Part shown: positions 33,840 through 44,665 of the stretch, piece by piece
Layout: every line of letters begins with the position of its first letter
Position numbering within the stretch: the first letter of the stretch is position 1
NCBI GenBank assembly: GCA_022605955.1
Contig: JAKCOZ010000003.1
Coordinates: 9,371,331 to 9,435,330, forward strand
From: Rallus limicola
Taxonomy: Eukaryota; Chordata; Aves; Gruiformes; Rallidae
Length of the DNA: 64,000 bases
Reading direction: 5' to 3'
The notes under the pieces: generated by a model
What the model saw: the letters and a program-made list of their open reading frames with translations, nothing else
Told to the model about the DNA's origin: nothing
The model's database searches: none
Position numbers and translations under genes: made by a program

Positions 33840-35427
33840 ACTAGAACCTTGATTGCCAATTATGCCTTTGGCCCTGAAGGACAATGGGGCAGAACAGAGC
33901 TGGCAGATCTTTAAGGATGCTTTCAACAGAACACAAGAGCTCTCCATCCCCATCTGTAAGAAATCAGGCAAGGGAGGCAAGAGTCAGGCATGACTGGGTT
34001 GAGACCTGCTGGTCAAACTAGAAGGCAAGATAGAACTACACAGGTTGTGGAAGCGGGGACAGGTATCCTAGGAGAAGGACAGGAATGTTATGTAGGGGTA
34101 AGGTCAGGAAGGCCAAGGTGCAGCTGAAGATGAACTTGGTAAAGGATGCCAAGAAAAACAAGAAGGGCTTTCTAAATCCAGAAAAGGAAGCTTAAAGAAA
34201 ATGGACCCCTGCATGAGCAGTAATGGTTAACTGGTGACCACAGATGAAAATGCTGAAGTTCTCGAAAACTTTTTGGCCTCTGTCTTCACTGGACACTTCT
34301 CTCCTCACCACCTTCAAGTTGATGCCCCACAAGATGAGGACCAGGGAGACAGTCTCTCCCACTGTAAGTGAAGATAAGATTTGTGACCATCGGAATCTGA
34401 ATGCACACAAGCCCAAGGGACCTGATGAGATGCATCCTAGAATCCTCAGGGAATTGGCTGATGTGGTTGCCTAGCCACTCTCCATGATACTTGAAAAGTC
34501 ATGGCAGTCAGATATTATTTCATATATTTATGAATGATATTGACAGTGGGATTGAGTGCACTCTCAGCAAGTCTGCTGATGACACCAAGTCTACTGAGGA
34601 CACCAAGCTGAGTGATGAGGTTATTGTTCCAGAGGGACAGGGTGCCATCCAGAGGGACCTGGACAGACTGGAGAAGTGGGCCCAGGTGAACCTCATGAGG
34701 TTCAATAAAGCAAAGTGCAGGGTCCTGCACCTGGGTTGGGACAATCCCCATTATCCATACAGGTTAGGAGATGATGTGCTCGAAAGCAGTCCTGAGGAAA
34801 AGGACTTGGGAGTACTCGTGATTGAGAAGCTGGACATGAGCCACCAATGTGAGGCCAGAAGCCCAGAAGGCCAACCACATCCTAGGCTGCATCAAAAGAA
34901 GTGTGGCCAGTAGATGATAGAAGTGATTCTACCCCTTTACTCTGGTGAGACCTCACCTAGAGCCCTCAACACAAGAAGGACATGGGCTTGTTGGAATGCA
35001 TACAGAGGAGGGCCACAAAAATGATGAAAGGGCTAGAGCACTTCTTCTATGAAGACAGGCTGAGAGAGTTGGGCTAAGGGGGACCTTAGAGCAGCCTTCC
35101 AATACCTGAGAGTTGTCTATAGGAAATCTGGAGAAGAATTGTTTTCAAGGGAGTAGCAATAGAACAAGGGGTAATGTAAACTAGAAAAGGGGAGACTTAG
35201 GTTGGATATGAGGAAAAAATTCTTCAATATAAGGGTTGCAGATCACTGGCACAGGTTGCCCAGAGAGGTTGTGGAGGCCCCATCCCTGGACATATTCAAA
35301 CACAGGCTTGATGGGGCTCTGAGCAGCCAGATCTAATGAAGATGTCCTTGATTACTGCAGGAGGGTTGGACTAGGTGACTTTTAAATATCCCTTCCAACC
35401 TTACACATTCAATGATTTTATGAATTA
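33840..35427 (+). mobile_element. CR1 with RT core deleted
   Basis: It starts in the endonuclease-RT connector (frames give AEQSWQIFKDAF, RTQELSIPICKKSGKG). It continues through EVLENFLASVFTGHF and [20 protein letters not shown] to about 34505. It then jumps to [19 protein letters not shown]. Several hundred bases of RT (fingers and motifs A-B) are therefore missing. After the SADD box it runs to the 3' end at 35427, with a decayed AATGATTTTATGA tail. The frame from 34491 codes 140 residues ([40 protein letters not shown]). Confidence 0.92.
34491..34913 (+). pseudogene. CR1 ORF2 RT C-terminal remnant
   Basis: A 140-codon open stretch covers the region after motif B. It includes [21 protein letters not shown] followed by a short [13 protein letters not shown] duplication, [17 protein letters not shown] and [16 protein letters not shown], and then [17 protein letters not shown]. 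The catalytic box reads SADD instead of FADD. It ends at a TAG after KKCGQ. Confidence 0.85.
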
Positions 35428-36610
35428 TGTGAGAAAATTAAATAAAGCAATCTCACACTAGCTAGTTCTCTTACACCCATGACTACTGGCAGTAAAATTT
35501 TATAATCTAGAGGAGATATTTTTCTTCACTACATCCAGTTTCTTTCCCTTGGCTTTGCTTTTCCTTTTACTCTAATGCCAGAAGTATGTAGCTGGCCATT
35601 ATGTATTATAATCACAGAAATTATTCCTATCACATAATTACTGAACTGCCCTGAGCACAGATGTACTTTAATGAGCCTTTGGGGAAGCATATTTAACTTT
35701 TCTCTGTTTCTGACTGGCTAAAGACCATTCACACACTACAGAGTCTCTGCCTGCATGTGCATTGTGTCTGTTGGCAGGGCTTTCTTCTGCTCTTTAGACT
35801 TTGATCATCACAGTTATTTCTTCCTTATAAAGCTTTTTAAAAATCTTTATTTTCCTTATTTAATTTACTAATACGTTTGGCAGAAATTCAAAGGCAAAAA
35901 TATCCCGCTTTGGAAACACTCCCTGAGTGCTGCAAACTAGCTTTTCTGGATGAAGTGGACATTTCTCAAGGTAAATCCTGATTGTTAACTTTTTGTGAAA
36001 CAAAAAACTACATTGTGTATTCTGTGTACCAGTGCATTATGATAGAAATGCTCTGCCTGAGGAATCACACTGTATGTTACATGGGATCAGCAAATACTAG
36101 TTTAGTAAGGAATAACAGCAACATTCTAAATTCTTTAACTTTTCAACATTTTCATGTAAAAGACTGCAGGTCATCTAACCGCAGCCTTCTCTCTGCATTC
36201 CTCCATGAGAAAAATCCTCCTGTGATCAGATTATCTATGCTATCTAGGACTCCTCTCAGCATTTTAATCAGGAAGTATATATCTGCCTTTTTTACATCCA
36301 TCCTAGAGCAAGTGTAACAAGATCGCTAGTGCCTCCAACCTAGAGGAAGAATAGCAACACCTAATCCTGCTTGCCTTCCACTGTCAATGATAATATCCCA
36401 AGCAAGAAACAAGAGGAACTTCAAACGAAAAAAAACCAAACAATCAAACTCATTAAAGTAGGAATCAACAGATTAAGGCATTTAGTGGAACAATTTATGC
36501 CCTATTTACCAGGAAAATGTTGCATTTAGAACATTTTGGTAGGTTAAACACTATCATGAGAACACCAGTAGTACATGAAATCTTTGTGTAAGACATCCCT
36601 CTCCATGTTA
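35428..36610. other. Unique sequence, no gene seen
   Basis: No recognised repeat. A 111-codon frame at 35982-36317 shows no domain that I recognise and is probably chance. Confidence 0.45.
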
Positions 36611-36629
36611 CTAATGCTAACTATGTTAA

Positions 36630-37254
36630 AGATGTTAAAGAGCACCGGTCCCAAGACAGACCCCTGGGGGACCCAGCTTGTCCCCGGCCTCCACTTGGAC
36701 ATAGACCCATTGACCACCACCCTTTGTCTATGTTCTGTCAACTGGTTTTGTATCCACTGGATGGTCCACCCATCAAATCCACATCTCTCCAATTTAGAGA
36801 TAAGGATGTGGTGGGAGACTGTGTCACAGGCCTTGCACAAGTCCAGGTAGATGACACTGGTTGCCTTCCCTTTACCTACTGATGCTGTCACTCCATCACA
36901 GAAGGTCACCAGATTGGTGAGGCACAACCTTCCCTTGGTGAAGCCGTGCTGGCTGTCCAGGATCACACGCTCATCCTTCATGTGCTCTAACATGTCATCC
37001 AGGAGGATCTGTTCCATGACCTTCCCAGGCACAGAGGTGAGGCTCACCAGCCTGTAATTCCCTGGGTCTTCCTTGCTCCCTTTCTTATAAATAGGAGTGA
37101 CGTGATACTTTTTCCAGTCCCCGGGGACCTCTCCTGACAGCCACGACTTTTCAAATATGATGTAGAGCGGCTCGGCAACCACATCAGTCAGCTCCTTCAG
37201 GACCCTGGGATTCATGTCATCTGGCCTCATAGACTTGTAGACATTCAGTCTCAT
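36630..37254 (-). pseudogene. CR1 reverse transcriptase N-terminal half
   Basis: About 200 uninterrupted codons: [98 protein letters not shown] and [19 protein letters not shown] motifs 1 to 4/B are recognisable. Motif A reads DLCKACD, where the usual CR1 form is DFSKAFD, so two aromatic/serine positions have become Cys. The catalytic FADD box is absent because the element is cut just before it. Confidence 0.9.
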
Positions 37255-37734
37255 GAGATGGTCTCAGACTTGCTCTGCCCTTGTAGTGGGGGGGGATTTA
37301 CTCCCTGAGTTCTCATCTAGTGGTTCAAGGATGCAAGGTTCTTGGACTTGAGGATTATGAGAATCTTGGCTGCCAGAGAAGACTGAGGCAAAGAACTCAT
37401 TCAGCACCTCAGCCTTCTCCACATCAGTTGCAGCCAATTCTCCTTTCTCAAATACCAAAGGGTGTACACTGTCTTTGGCCTGTCTCTTCTGGCCAATGTA
37501 TCTGTAAAATCCCTTTCAGTTAAAATCCAACTTCCTTTCTGTAAAATCCAACTTCAGTTCCACCTGCGCCTTGGCTTTCCTGATCCCATCTGTGCAATTC
37601 TGAACAGCATCCCTGTATTCTTTCCAGGCTACACACCCTTGTTTCCAGAGCTTGTACTTGCCTTTCTTTTCCCTCAGTTTGACCAGCAGGTCCTTGCCTA
37701 GCCATGCTGGTCTCCTGCCCCTCCTGCCCACTTT

Positions 37735-38360
37735 CTATTTCAGAGGGACAGAGTGTTCTTGAGCTCTTAGAAAGGCATCCTTAAAGAGTAGCCAACTATC
37801 CTCAGCATTTCTGTCTCTAAGGACCACCTCCCAGGAGATCTCAGCCAACAAGTCCTTAAACAGCCTAAAGTTTGCTCTCTTAAATTTCAAGGTCCTGATC
37901 CCACTCTTTGCCAGGCCCAGATTCCTTGAGAGCACAAATTCAACTAGGGCATGGTCACTGCAGCCCAGGCTGTCTCCAATCTTAACACCTTTAATAATCT
38001 CCCCCATGTTGGTGAGAACCAGGTCCAGCAATGCATCACCTCTTGTCAGTCTGTCCAATACCTGAACCAGAAAGTTGTCATCCATGGACTCCAGGAGTCT
38101 CCTGGATCTCCTGCAGCTCACCGTGCGGTTTTCCCAGCAGATGTCTGGGTGGTTAAAGTCCCCATCAGGATGAATGCCTGCAATTGCAATGCCTCCTGCA
38201 GCTGAAGGAGGAAGGTTTCATAAATAGTCTCTCTTTGATCAGGTGGTCTGTAGTAGACCCCTATCACCAGCTGTCCTTTATTAGTCCCATCCCTCATTCT
38301 GACCCACAGGCTTTCAACCTGCTCCTGACCACTTCTCAGAAGGAGCTCTAAGAATATAAC
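37735..38360 (-). pseudogene. CR1 endonuclease C-terminal half and connector
   Basis: Two overlapping minus-strand frames give VIGVYYRPPDQRETI, then a frame change at the GDFN motif (MGTLTTQT in place of MGDFNHPD). These are followed by MDDNFLVQVLDRLTRGDALL, DLVLTNMGEII, GSLGCSDHALVEFVL and the connector SWLLFKDAFLRAQEHSVPLK. The terminal SDH triad residues remain. The frameshift at GDFN removes a catalytic motif. Confidence 0.85.
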
Positions 38361-39090
38361 TTCCAAATGCTTCTAAATATTTTTGCAATCTACCAATATA
38401 CAACTAATAAGCAATGTTTGGATCTGTGATAGTAATTTTTGAATTTAGAAAGCTTGTTCTTTTCTAAACAGGATTTTACAAAACCTGGTGGTATGAAGAT
38501 GACAGCAAATTGGATCAACTGTTAAAGGAGTCTTCTGGGGTAGGAACTAGGAATGACTGATGGAAATAATGGCAGCAAGCAAAAAACAGCAACCAAATAA
38601 GGTGATTCAACACATAATGGGGCACAGATCTGCAGAATTCCTGGTCAAAAGAGGGTGTATATGCAAAATATTTCTATGAGTTCAAAGGGAAACTGGGAAG
38701 GTACTTTGAATTGAAATCAGATTCAACTCAGGAAGTTCCCATGCTAAAGTAGAGAAACAAGAAGATTTTTTTTAGGAGATACACACACATGCTCTACTCT
38801 CTTTTCTTAAACATTTGCATAAGACTAATGTAAGAGATAGGTCGTTGTCTAAAGGGAACATTGACCTGAACCAGGGTGGCTGTTCTTTTGTCTTTGAGTT
38901 AAATTGTGAAAATATGCCCTGACACTTCAGCATCCCATGAGAAGATCAAAGTATTTAGTACTAGAGGAGTCTGAATCATCCTTTTTATTTCTCCCTTTGA
39001 GCAAAAGAACGGCAATACTACTACCAGCATAATGAATACCCATTTTTAATTGAAAATTATTTTTCTTGTATTAATTTTTTTATTTTTACC
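38361..39090. other. Unique sequence, no gene seen
   Basis: No recognised repeat or coding region between a CR1 and an LTR. Confidence 0.5.
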
Positions 39091-39621
39091 TGATGTGAAG
39101 GACTGTGTCCCTCAAGGGATGTCTGCCTCAACACATGTTCACCTTAAAGGATGTTTACACCAATGGACCAATGGATGTCTGTGCCAATGGATGTATGTTT
39201 GTACCAATGGACATCTGTCTCAACACTGCACAATATTTCACTTCCTGATACTATTGCTATCTCGAGCAACTCCTATCTCAACAGAGTATCTGTTTGACCA
39301 GAAAGCCATAGGGTTCCTGATCACATCTTGGAGAGGACCAATGCATTTCAATAAAAGAGCCATGACAACCAGCATCAAACAGAATTCCCCACCTGACATG
39401 AAGTTGATTCACTCTGACAGGACGCTGCAGCTCCATGGTGGTAACAATTGCACCTTAACTTTACTTCTTTTTTTTTTTTCTCCATCTTTCTCTCTCTTTC
39501 TTGCATCTCTGCAAATTTTGACTATTAAACATCTTTATGGCATCTGACCTCATTTGTGTCTTAATCTCACTCCAGGAACAACAATGAATCTCCCCAGACT
39601 GGACCTTTCCAGGTTGGGACA
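39091..39621 (+). mobile_element. ERV LTR with tandem-repeat expansion
   Basis: It starts TGATGTGAAGGACTG with CCCTCAAGGGATGTCTG and ends CCTTTCCAGGTTGGGACA. The core has CCCCACCTGACATGAAG, CAGCTCCATGGTGGTAAC and a pyrimidine tract, then an ATTAAA signal at about 39524. The same landmarks occur in the LTRs at 8607-9642 and 59882-60442. No target duplication is visible. A 165-codon frame within it is not a gene. Confidence 0.8.
39111..39225. repeat. Degenerate minisatellite in LTR U3
   Basis: Repeated GGATGTCTG/GGATGTTTA ... CCAATGG units of 24-36 bp. The sister LTR at 59882 has a single GGATGTCTGTCTCAACA at this point, so the array is a local expansion. Confidence 0.75.
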
Positions 39622-42600
39622 CCATACATGCCTTATACAACTAAAACATGCAGGAAAGATAAAGTAAACTTCTAGAGATGGAACTTGCATGAACTGGTTT
39701 TCTAGAAAAATGTGTATTGAGATTTCAGCTTGGAGTTTGCATCCCGAATGTCAAAAACATTAGAGCATCTCAGTTGCTTTCTGCATTTGTATAGGTCTAA
39801 TTTTTAAACTCCTCTCCTGTGTATTTTTAATCAACATCAGTGCACTTCTAGAACCACAGTAACGTAGCTTGTAAAAGTAAAATAGCTAGTAAAAGTAAGG
39901 ATGCAAATACAATAGCGAGAGCATGATCTTGCCAAACTTTGCATAGTTTAATTTCTAAAGTATCTGCTTAGTCTCAAAACTTCCCAGTTGACTTTGATGT
40001 CCTATTTCTACAGGAATAGTAGCACAGAATCATATAAAAAAAGAAATTGGATCCTTAACAAATCAGCTACTCATGTATCAGGTTCAAGACCAATTTGTAC
40101 TTAAAACTTCTCATTCCTGCAAAATACAATCATCCTTTCAGGTTTCATGTAGGTTATGACATTAGTGGTGATTCACGAAGTTAATGAGAAAAATAGGAAA
40201 AAACCCTAAAAGTTGTTATACATGATTCAAACAGTAATGATTTTGCTTGAGAGGACAATCACTGTTTCATACTCTTTCCTGCATGTTACCTATTCCAGAC
40301 TTAAATTTTTATTGCAGATTTCTCTATAGTTTGGATTCAATGAAAAAGCTACGTGATAGCTTTTTGATGTAATTATATAGACTAAAAAATACATTCTGAC
40401 AGCCAGACAAATATATCAGGATGATTTTTTCTTTCTTAGGTTGCCCAAGAACATTCTTTGCAAACTTTGTAATTCCATTAGGTTTTAAAATACTTCTGCA
40501 TATGCTTTGGACTGTTTATATATTACTGTTTTATAATCTGCTGGTCTCCACAGAAATTTCTTGCAAGAACTGAAAAATCTTCTCTTTATATACTCATCAG
40601 GATTTTACTGCTGCAGGTGGGAGCAGAAATTAAAAGAATACCACCACATGCCTGCAGCAAATATTTATAGGAAGTAGCCTTCAGTTAGTTAGGTGTGAAC
40701 ACACATTGCTATTGATTATAGAATATCTGTGCTTTTCCAAAATGTAATATGGTCAAGTTATTTAATGTTGTAATGGTGGATTTAAAAATAAAATAAAATA
40801 AAATAAAATAAAGACTCAAAAGGCTGAAATGTCTCCAAGAAATTAGTACTTACTTTCTGACCTGGTTTGAAATTCACTGAAATGTCTCAGAAGATTCAAT
40901 ATCCTAGTCTCAAGATTTAATATAAGGTATGTGTTTGAATCCCAGAACTCTGTGGCTTATGTCAAGACATTTATTCTGATAAACTTTTGTTTCTAAGACA
41001 AATAGAATATGATGACATTTAATCCACATCTCTAATTTAAGTTCTAGATTGTTTAAACAAAAGAACTTCTAACTATGTATTTTCTGGGCCCAAAGAGATT
41101 GATAAACTAGGAAATGCAAGTCTGAGTGACTAGATACCTATTTAATGAGAATTTTTTTTCTGTTTAAGGACAAAACTGAAAGGACACATGGAACCTGTTA
41201 TTCAGATGACCTTGCATTGTTTGAGGTCAGTCATTTCCATACATTGCAGACCAGTTAAAAACAAATAATTCTTTTGAAAAGAAAAACTATGTGATACTTG
41301 GGTGTGTTGCAAGTCGAGACAATGCCTATATGTGAAGGTTCCTACATCTCTTAGGCACTCTTAAAATATTGACAACTATAGTACAGTGTGCAACAGTAGC
41401 TGGCGTAAAACTACTGCACTCTTTGCCAGACAAAATAAAGGCCTAGAGTACCAATAGACTGTTGCTCTTAATTTTTAAACTTCTGTAACTGCTGAGGTCA
41501 CATGCAGAGTTGCAGTACTTTTACACATTAAAGAGAGGTGTATGAAGACATATACAGATGCTCCTATCTAGAGAATTCTACTTTTGTCAAAACTGGAACA
41601 CCAGTGTGTTGTTTTATCCCAAAACAGAAAAAAAAATTATGACCAATTTTTTTGTGCCTGGAAAACATAGGAGGAATTTATAAAAAACATGTTAGAAAGC
41701 AGGATAGTTATTTCCCAAGATTTTCAAATAAGGTGGGGGGTTATTGGCTTTTTTTTTTTTTTTTCTTTTCTGCAGCATCTAAGGCTGGTGATTGAAAGAT
41801 TCTAAGTTAGGGAACACATGTTTTGATCCATGTTAGCTTTTTCTTTATTTTGAAAATTCTGTTCCTTGAAAATTCCATAAACTCTCTCAGAAAGTAGAAC
41901 ACATTTAACAAGAGAACACACTCTGAATTTTATTTTTTTTTAAAGAAGACAACGGTGTCAAAAGCTACCATTTGCTCAGAACTAATGAACTGCAGCAGGG
42001 TCCATGCATATTTGTAAGATACCATCATGAGTACTTGCAACCTATTTTGCTTTTATTACTTTCAATGACACTTAGTCTGCAGGAGCCTACCTGTGCTTTT
42101 GAAATCTTGGGCACTTCAGTCATTTAAGAACTTCTGAAAAATTATCTCCCGCCTTAATATGATAGGCAGCATAAAGAGGTACCAAGTGTTTAAATGAGAT
42201 GATCAAAATCAATTAGCAGATAAGTGGCAAAGCAAAAATCCCAGGTTTCCTCATTCAGAACACCAACTCTATGAACACTAGCCCATTGACCCCATCAGCA
42301 AAAATGATGATAATTAGTGCCTTTTAAGCTCAGAAAAAATGAAGTAAAAGGTAGTGTAACAGAGGAAAAGAGGTGGAATGGGCATTTATCACTTGCAAGC
42401 CACATCTTCAAATCATGAAAAACACATCAAACAGCTACTCAGCAGACTCTGAAATCCATTTAAATTATTTTCAGTACTTTAATGTTACTTCCTGGAACTA
42501 CCATCACCTGAGAATGACTGTGATATAAAAAATATATTTAAAAATGACAAACATAATACTCATGAAATGCTCACTTTCTATGGTGTATCATGTATCATCT

Positions 42601-43015
42601 GGATACTTTTGTTACCTGAAAGCTTCCATAATTTCTAAAAGAAGCTATATAGTTACATGAAAATTTAAGTTCTCTTATAGTTTTTAACCTGTGAGTGTAG
42701 CTGTAACAAATATTCATTCTGATCTCTCTTTGAGCAGGATGCATTTGGGAATATTCACAGAGCATTTTCAATTCTAAGAGCATTAAAACTGACTTGACAT
42801 CCTCTGAAAACCCTGGGAGTATGGTCACATAACTCAGGCACATCAAATAGAAGAGAAATGGTTGTTGCCTTAACCAAGAAAGGAAATAACATTCTGTTGT
42901 TACAACAAAGGACTCCATGTTTCACTGACACACGCTAGTTCCTCAAATTTTCCTACTTGTTTCTAAAGCACCTAGAAAGCCATATATCCTGACAATCATT
43001 CCCTCGATTGAGACT
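39622..43015. other. Long AT-rich unique stretch, no gene seen
   Basis: No CR1, LTR or coding region recognised over 3.4 kb. It contains an (AAAAT)n run at about 40785-40814 and a poly-T run at about 41750-41764. Confidence 0.5.
40785..40814. repeat. (AAAAT)n microsatellite
   Basis: Five to six AAAAT units. Confidence 0.9.
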
Positions 43016-43049
43016 ACTATTTGGCAGTTATTTTAAAAATTGACATAAT

Positions 43050-43401
43050 GAGCCAACTTGCAAAACCAGATAGAGCAATGGATGTTGTCTACCTTGACTT
43101 CAGCAAGGTCTTTCACAGCCTCATAAGCAAGCTTAAGAAGAGTGAGTTAGATGAGTGGACAGTGAGATGGATTGAGAACCAGCTGAATGGCAGAGCCCAG
43201 AGGGTTGTGATAAGAGGTGCAGAGTTTAGTTGGAGGCCTGTAGCCAGTGGTGTGCCCCAAGTGCTTGGTTTGGTCTTATTAAACATATTCATTGATGACC
43301 TAGACAAGAGAACAGATGGTAGCATCAGCATATTTGCTGATGATAAAAAGCAGAGGTGGACAATACACAAGAAGGCTGAGCTGCCATTCAGCAAGATCTA
43401 G
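43050..43401 (+). pseudogene. CR1 reverse transcriptase palm remnant with FADD
   Basis: One continuous frame holds motif A (YLDFSKVF, where the second Asp region AFD has become VFH), a shortened motif B (VPQVLGLVL, missing GS) and an intact FADD catalytic box. It then ends by frameshift at [10 protein letters not shown]. It is the only copy in the window that keeps the exact FADD box, yet it cannot encode an active enzyme. Confidence 0.87.
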
Positions 43402-44028
43402 AGGCTGGAGAGTTAAAAGAAGACGAACCAAATGAAATCCAACAAGGACAAGTGTACGGTCTTGCACCTAGTGAGGAATAACCCAGTCACCACTACTGGT
43501 CAGGGACTGACCTGCTGAGAAGCAGCGCTGCAGAGAAGGACCTGGGAGAGTTGGTGGACAGCAAGTTCTCCATGAACCAGCAGTGCACTCTTGTGGCCAA
43601 GAAAGCCAATGTTATCCCAGGGTAGGTTAAGAAAATAATGACCAGGTTAAGGAAGGGTCTCCTTCCCCTCTGCTCTCATGAGGCCACATCTGAAGTTCAG
43701 TGTTCAGTTCTGGGCTCTTCAGTTCAAGAAATACAGATAACTACTGGAGAGAGTCCAGTAAGGGTCTACAAAGATGCTGAGAGGACTGGAATATCAGCCT
43801 GGGCTGGAGAAGACTGATCTTATCAATGTTTATAAGTGTCTAAAGGTTGGATTACTGAAGGAGTGGGACAGACTCCTTCAGTGGTGCCAAGTGATAGAAA
43901 AGGGTCAATGGGCACAAACTGGAAGGCAGGAAGTTCCATCTGAACATAAAGAAAAACTCTCCTTCTTTGGAGAGGAAATGCTTCTTCAGCAGGAGGGTGG
44001 ACCAGGCTGTTCTGTGATTCTGTGACTT
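43050..44028 (+). mobile_element. CR1 RT to 3' end
   Basis: It starts in the RT with [20 protein letters not shown]. It continues through [38 protein letters not shown] and [10 protein letters not shown] to the thumb and a shortened 3' end with a TTCTGTGATTCTGTGA tail at 44028. It is 5'-truncated, and an internal deletion near 43970 removes part of the C-terminal coding region and 3' UTR. Confidence 0.93.
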
Positions 44029-44479
44029 AATTTGTCATCAAAAATAATAAAGATATTGTTATAAGTATTACTCTGTAAGCTTTCAATCAGAAAAGAAAAC
44101 AAAATAAACAATTAATTAGACATTTGACTAGAATACACACTGTAAATAATCAGCTTTGTCTTGAGGCTTAAGAAAAGAGAATGGAAGATTTATGGCCATT
44201 ATGGAGGTACACTGAAATTACCTAAGTGAGATAACATGGGTTAGTTTTACTTCTATGGAGAAGGGGGAAAAAAAACCAAAACAAAACCATAAAATTCTCA
44301 AGCACAAGTATTAATCTCATGATAGGAACTGTAAGAGCACAGTCATACTACCACAACATAAGCTCTCAGGTTCAGAAAATGTTTTTAGTTGCCGAACATC
44401 TTATTCACATTCTTCCTGGCCTCTGGTAGATTTTTATTCCATTAGATGATTTAATCTTTTTTCTTTTTAACTGTATTAA

Positions 44480-44665
44480 ACTTTTGGCTTCCATAGTGTC
44501 CTGTGGCAGTGTGTTCCAAAGATTAATTATTCATTATAAAATTCCGCTTTACATAACAAGTTTTAAACCTGCTGCCTAATCAAGTTTTTTTAGTACCTTA
44601 ATTTGATATTTTTTATTATTAAATCTACTGAGCAATGTTTCTATCATTCATTATTTTATATGTTT
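44480..44665 (-). mobile_element. Ancient CR1/L3-like relic, antisense
   Basis: GTGTCCTGTGGCAGTGTGTT, CCAAAGATTAATTATTCATT and GTTTTAAACCTGCTGCCTAA follow the antisense order of old amniote CR1/L3 3' ends (CCTCTGGCAATGAGTTCCACAG ... AACCTGCTGCC). It is much more diverged than the avian CR1 copies. Confidence 0.6.

Larger units (their letters stand above)
36620..38360 (-). mobile_element. Internal CR1 fragment (endonuclease to RT), antisense
   Basis: On the minus strand it runs from the mid-endonuclease (VESLWVRMRDGTNKGQLVIG, VYYRPPDQRETI near 38280) through GSLGCSDH and the connector to RT motif B at about 36640. It lacks the 5' third, the FADD box, the thumb and the 3' end. CpG dinucleotides and long open stretches remain, so it is relatively young. 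A copy with no 3' end is unexpected for a target-primed element. Confidence 0.92.

Noticed and set aside
35982..36317. A 111-codon frame in unique DNA
   Set aside because: No recognisable domain, no flanking splice sites that I could support, and composition typical of AT-rich chance frames.
39050..39547. A 165-codon frame with a signal-peptide-like start
   Set aside because: The hydrophobic start lies in AT-rich flank and the rest is LTR sequence; no family resemblance.
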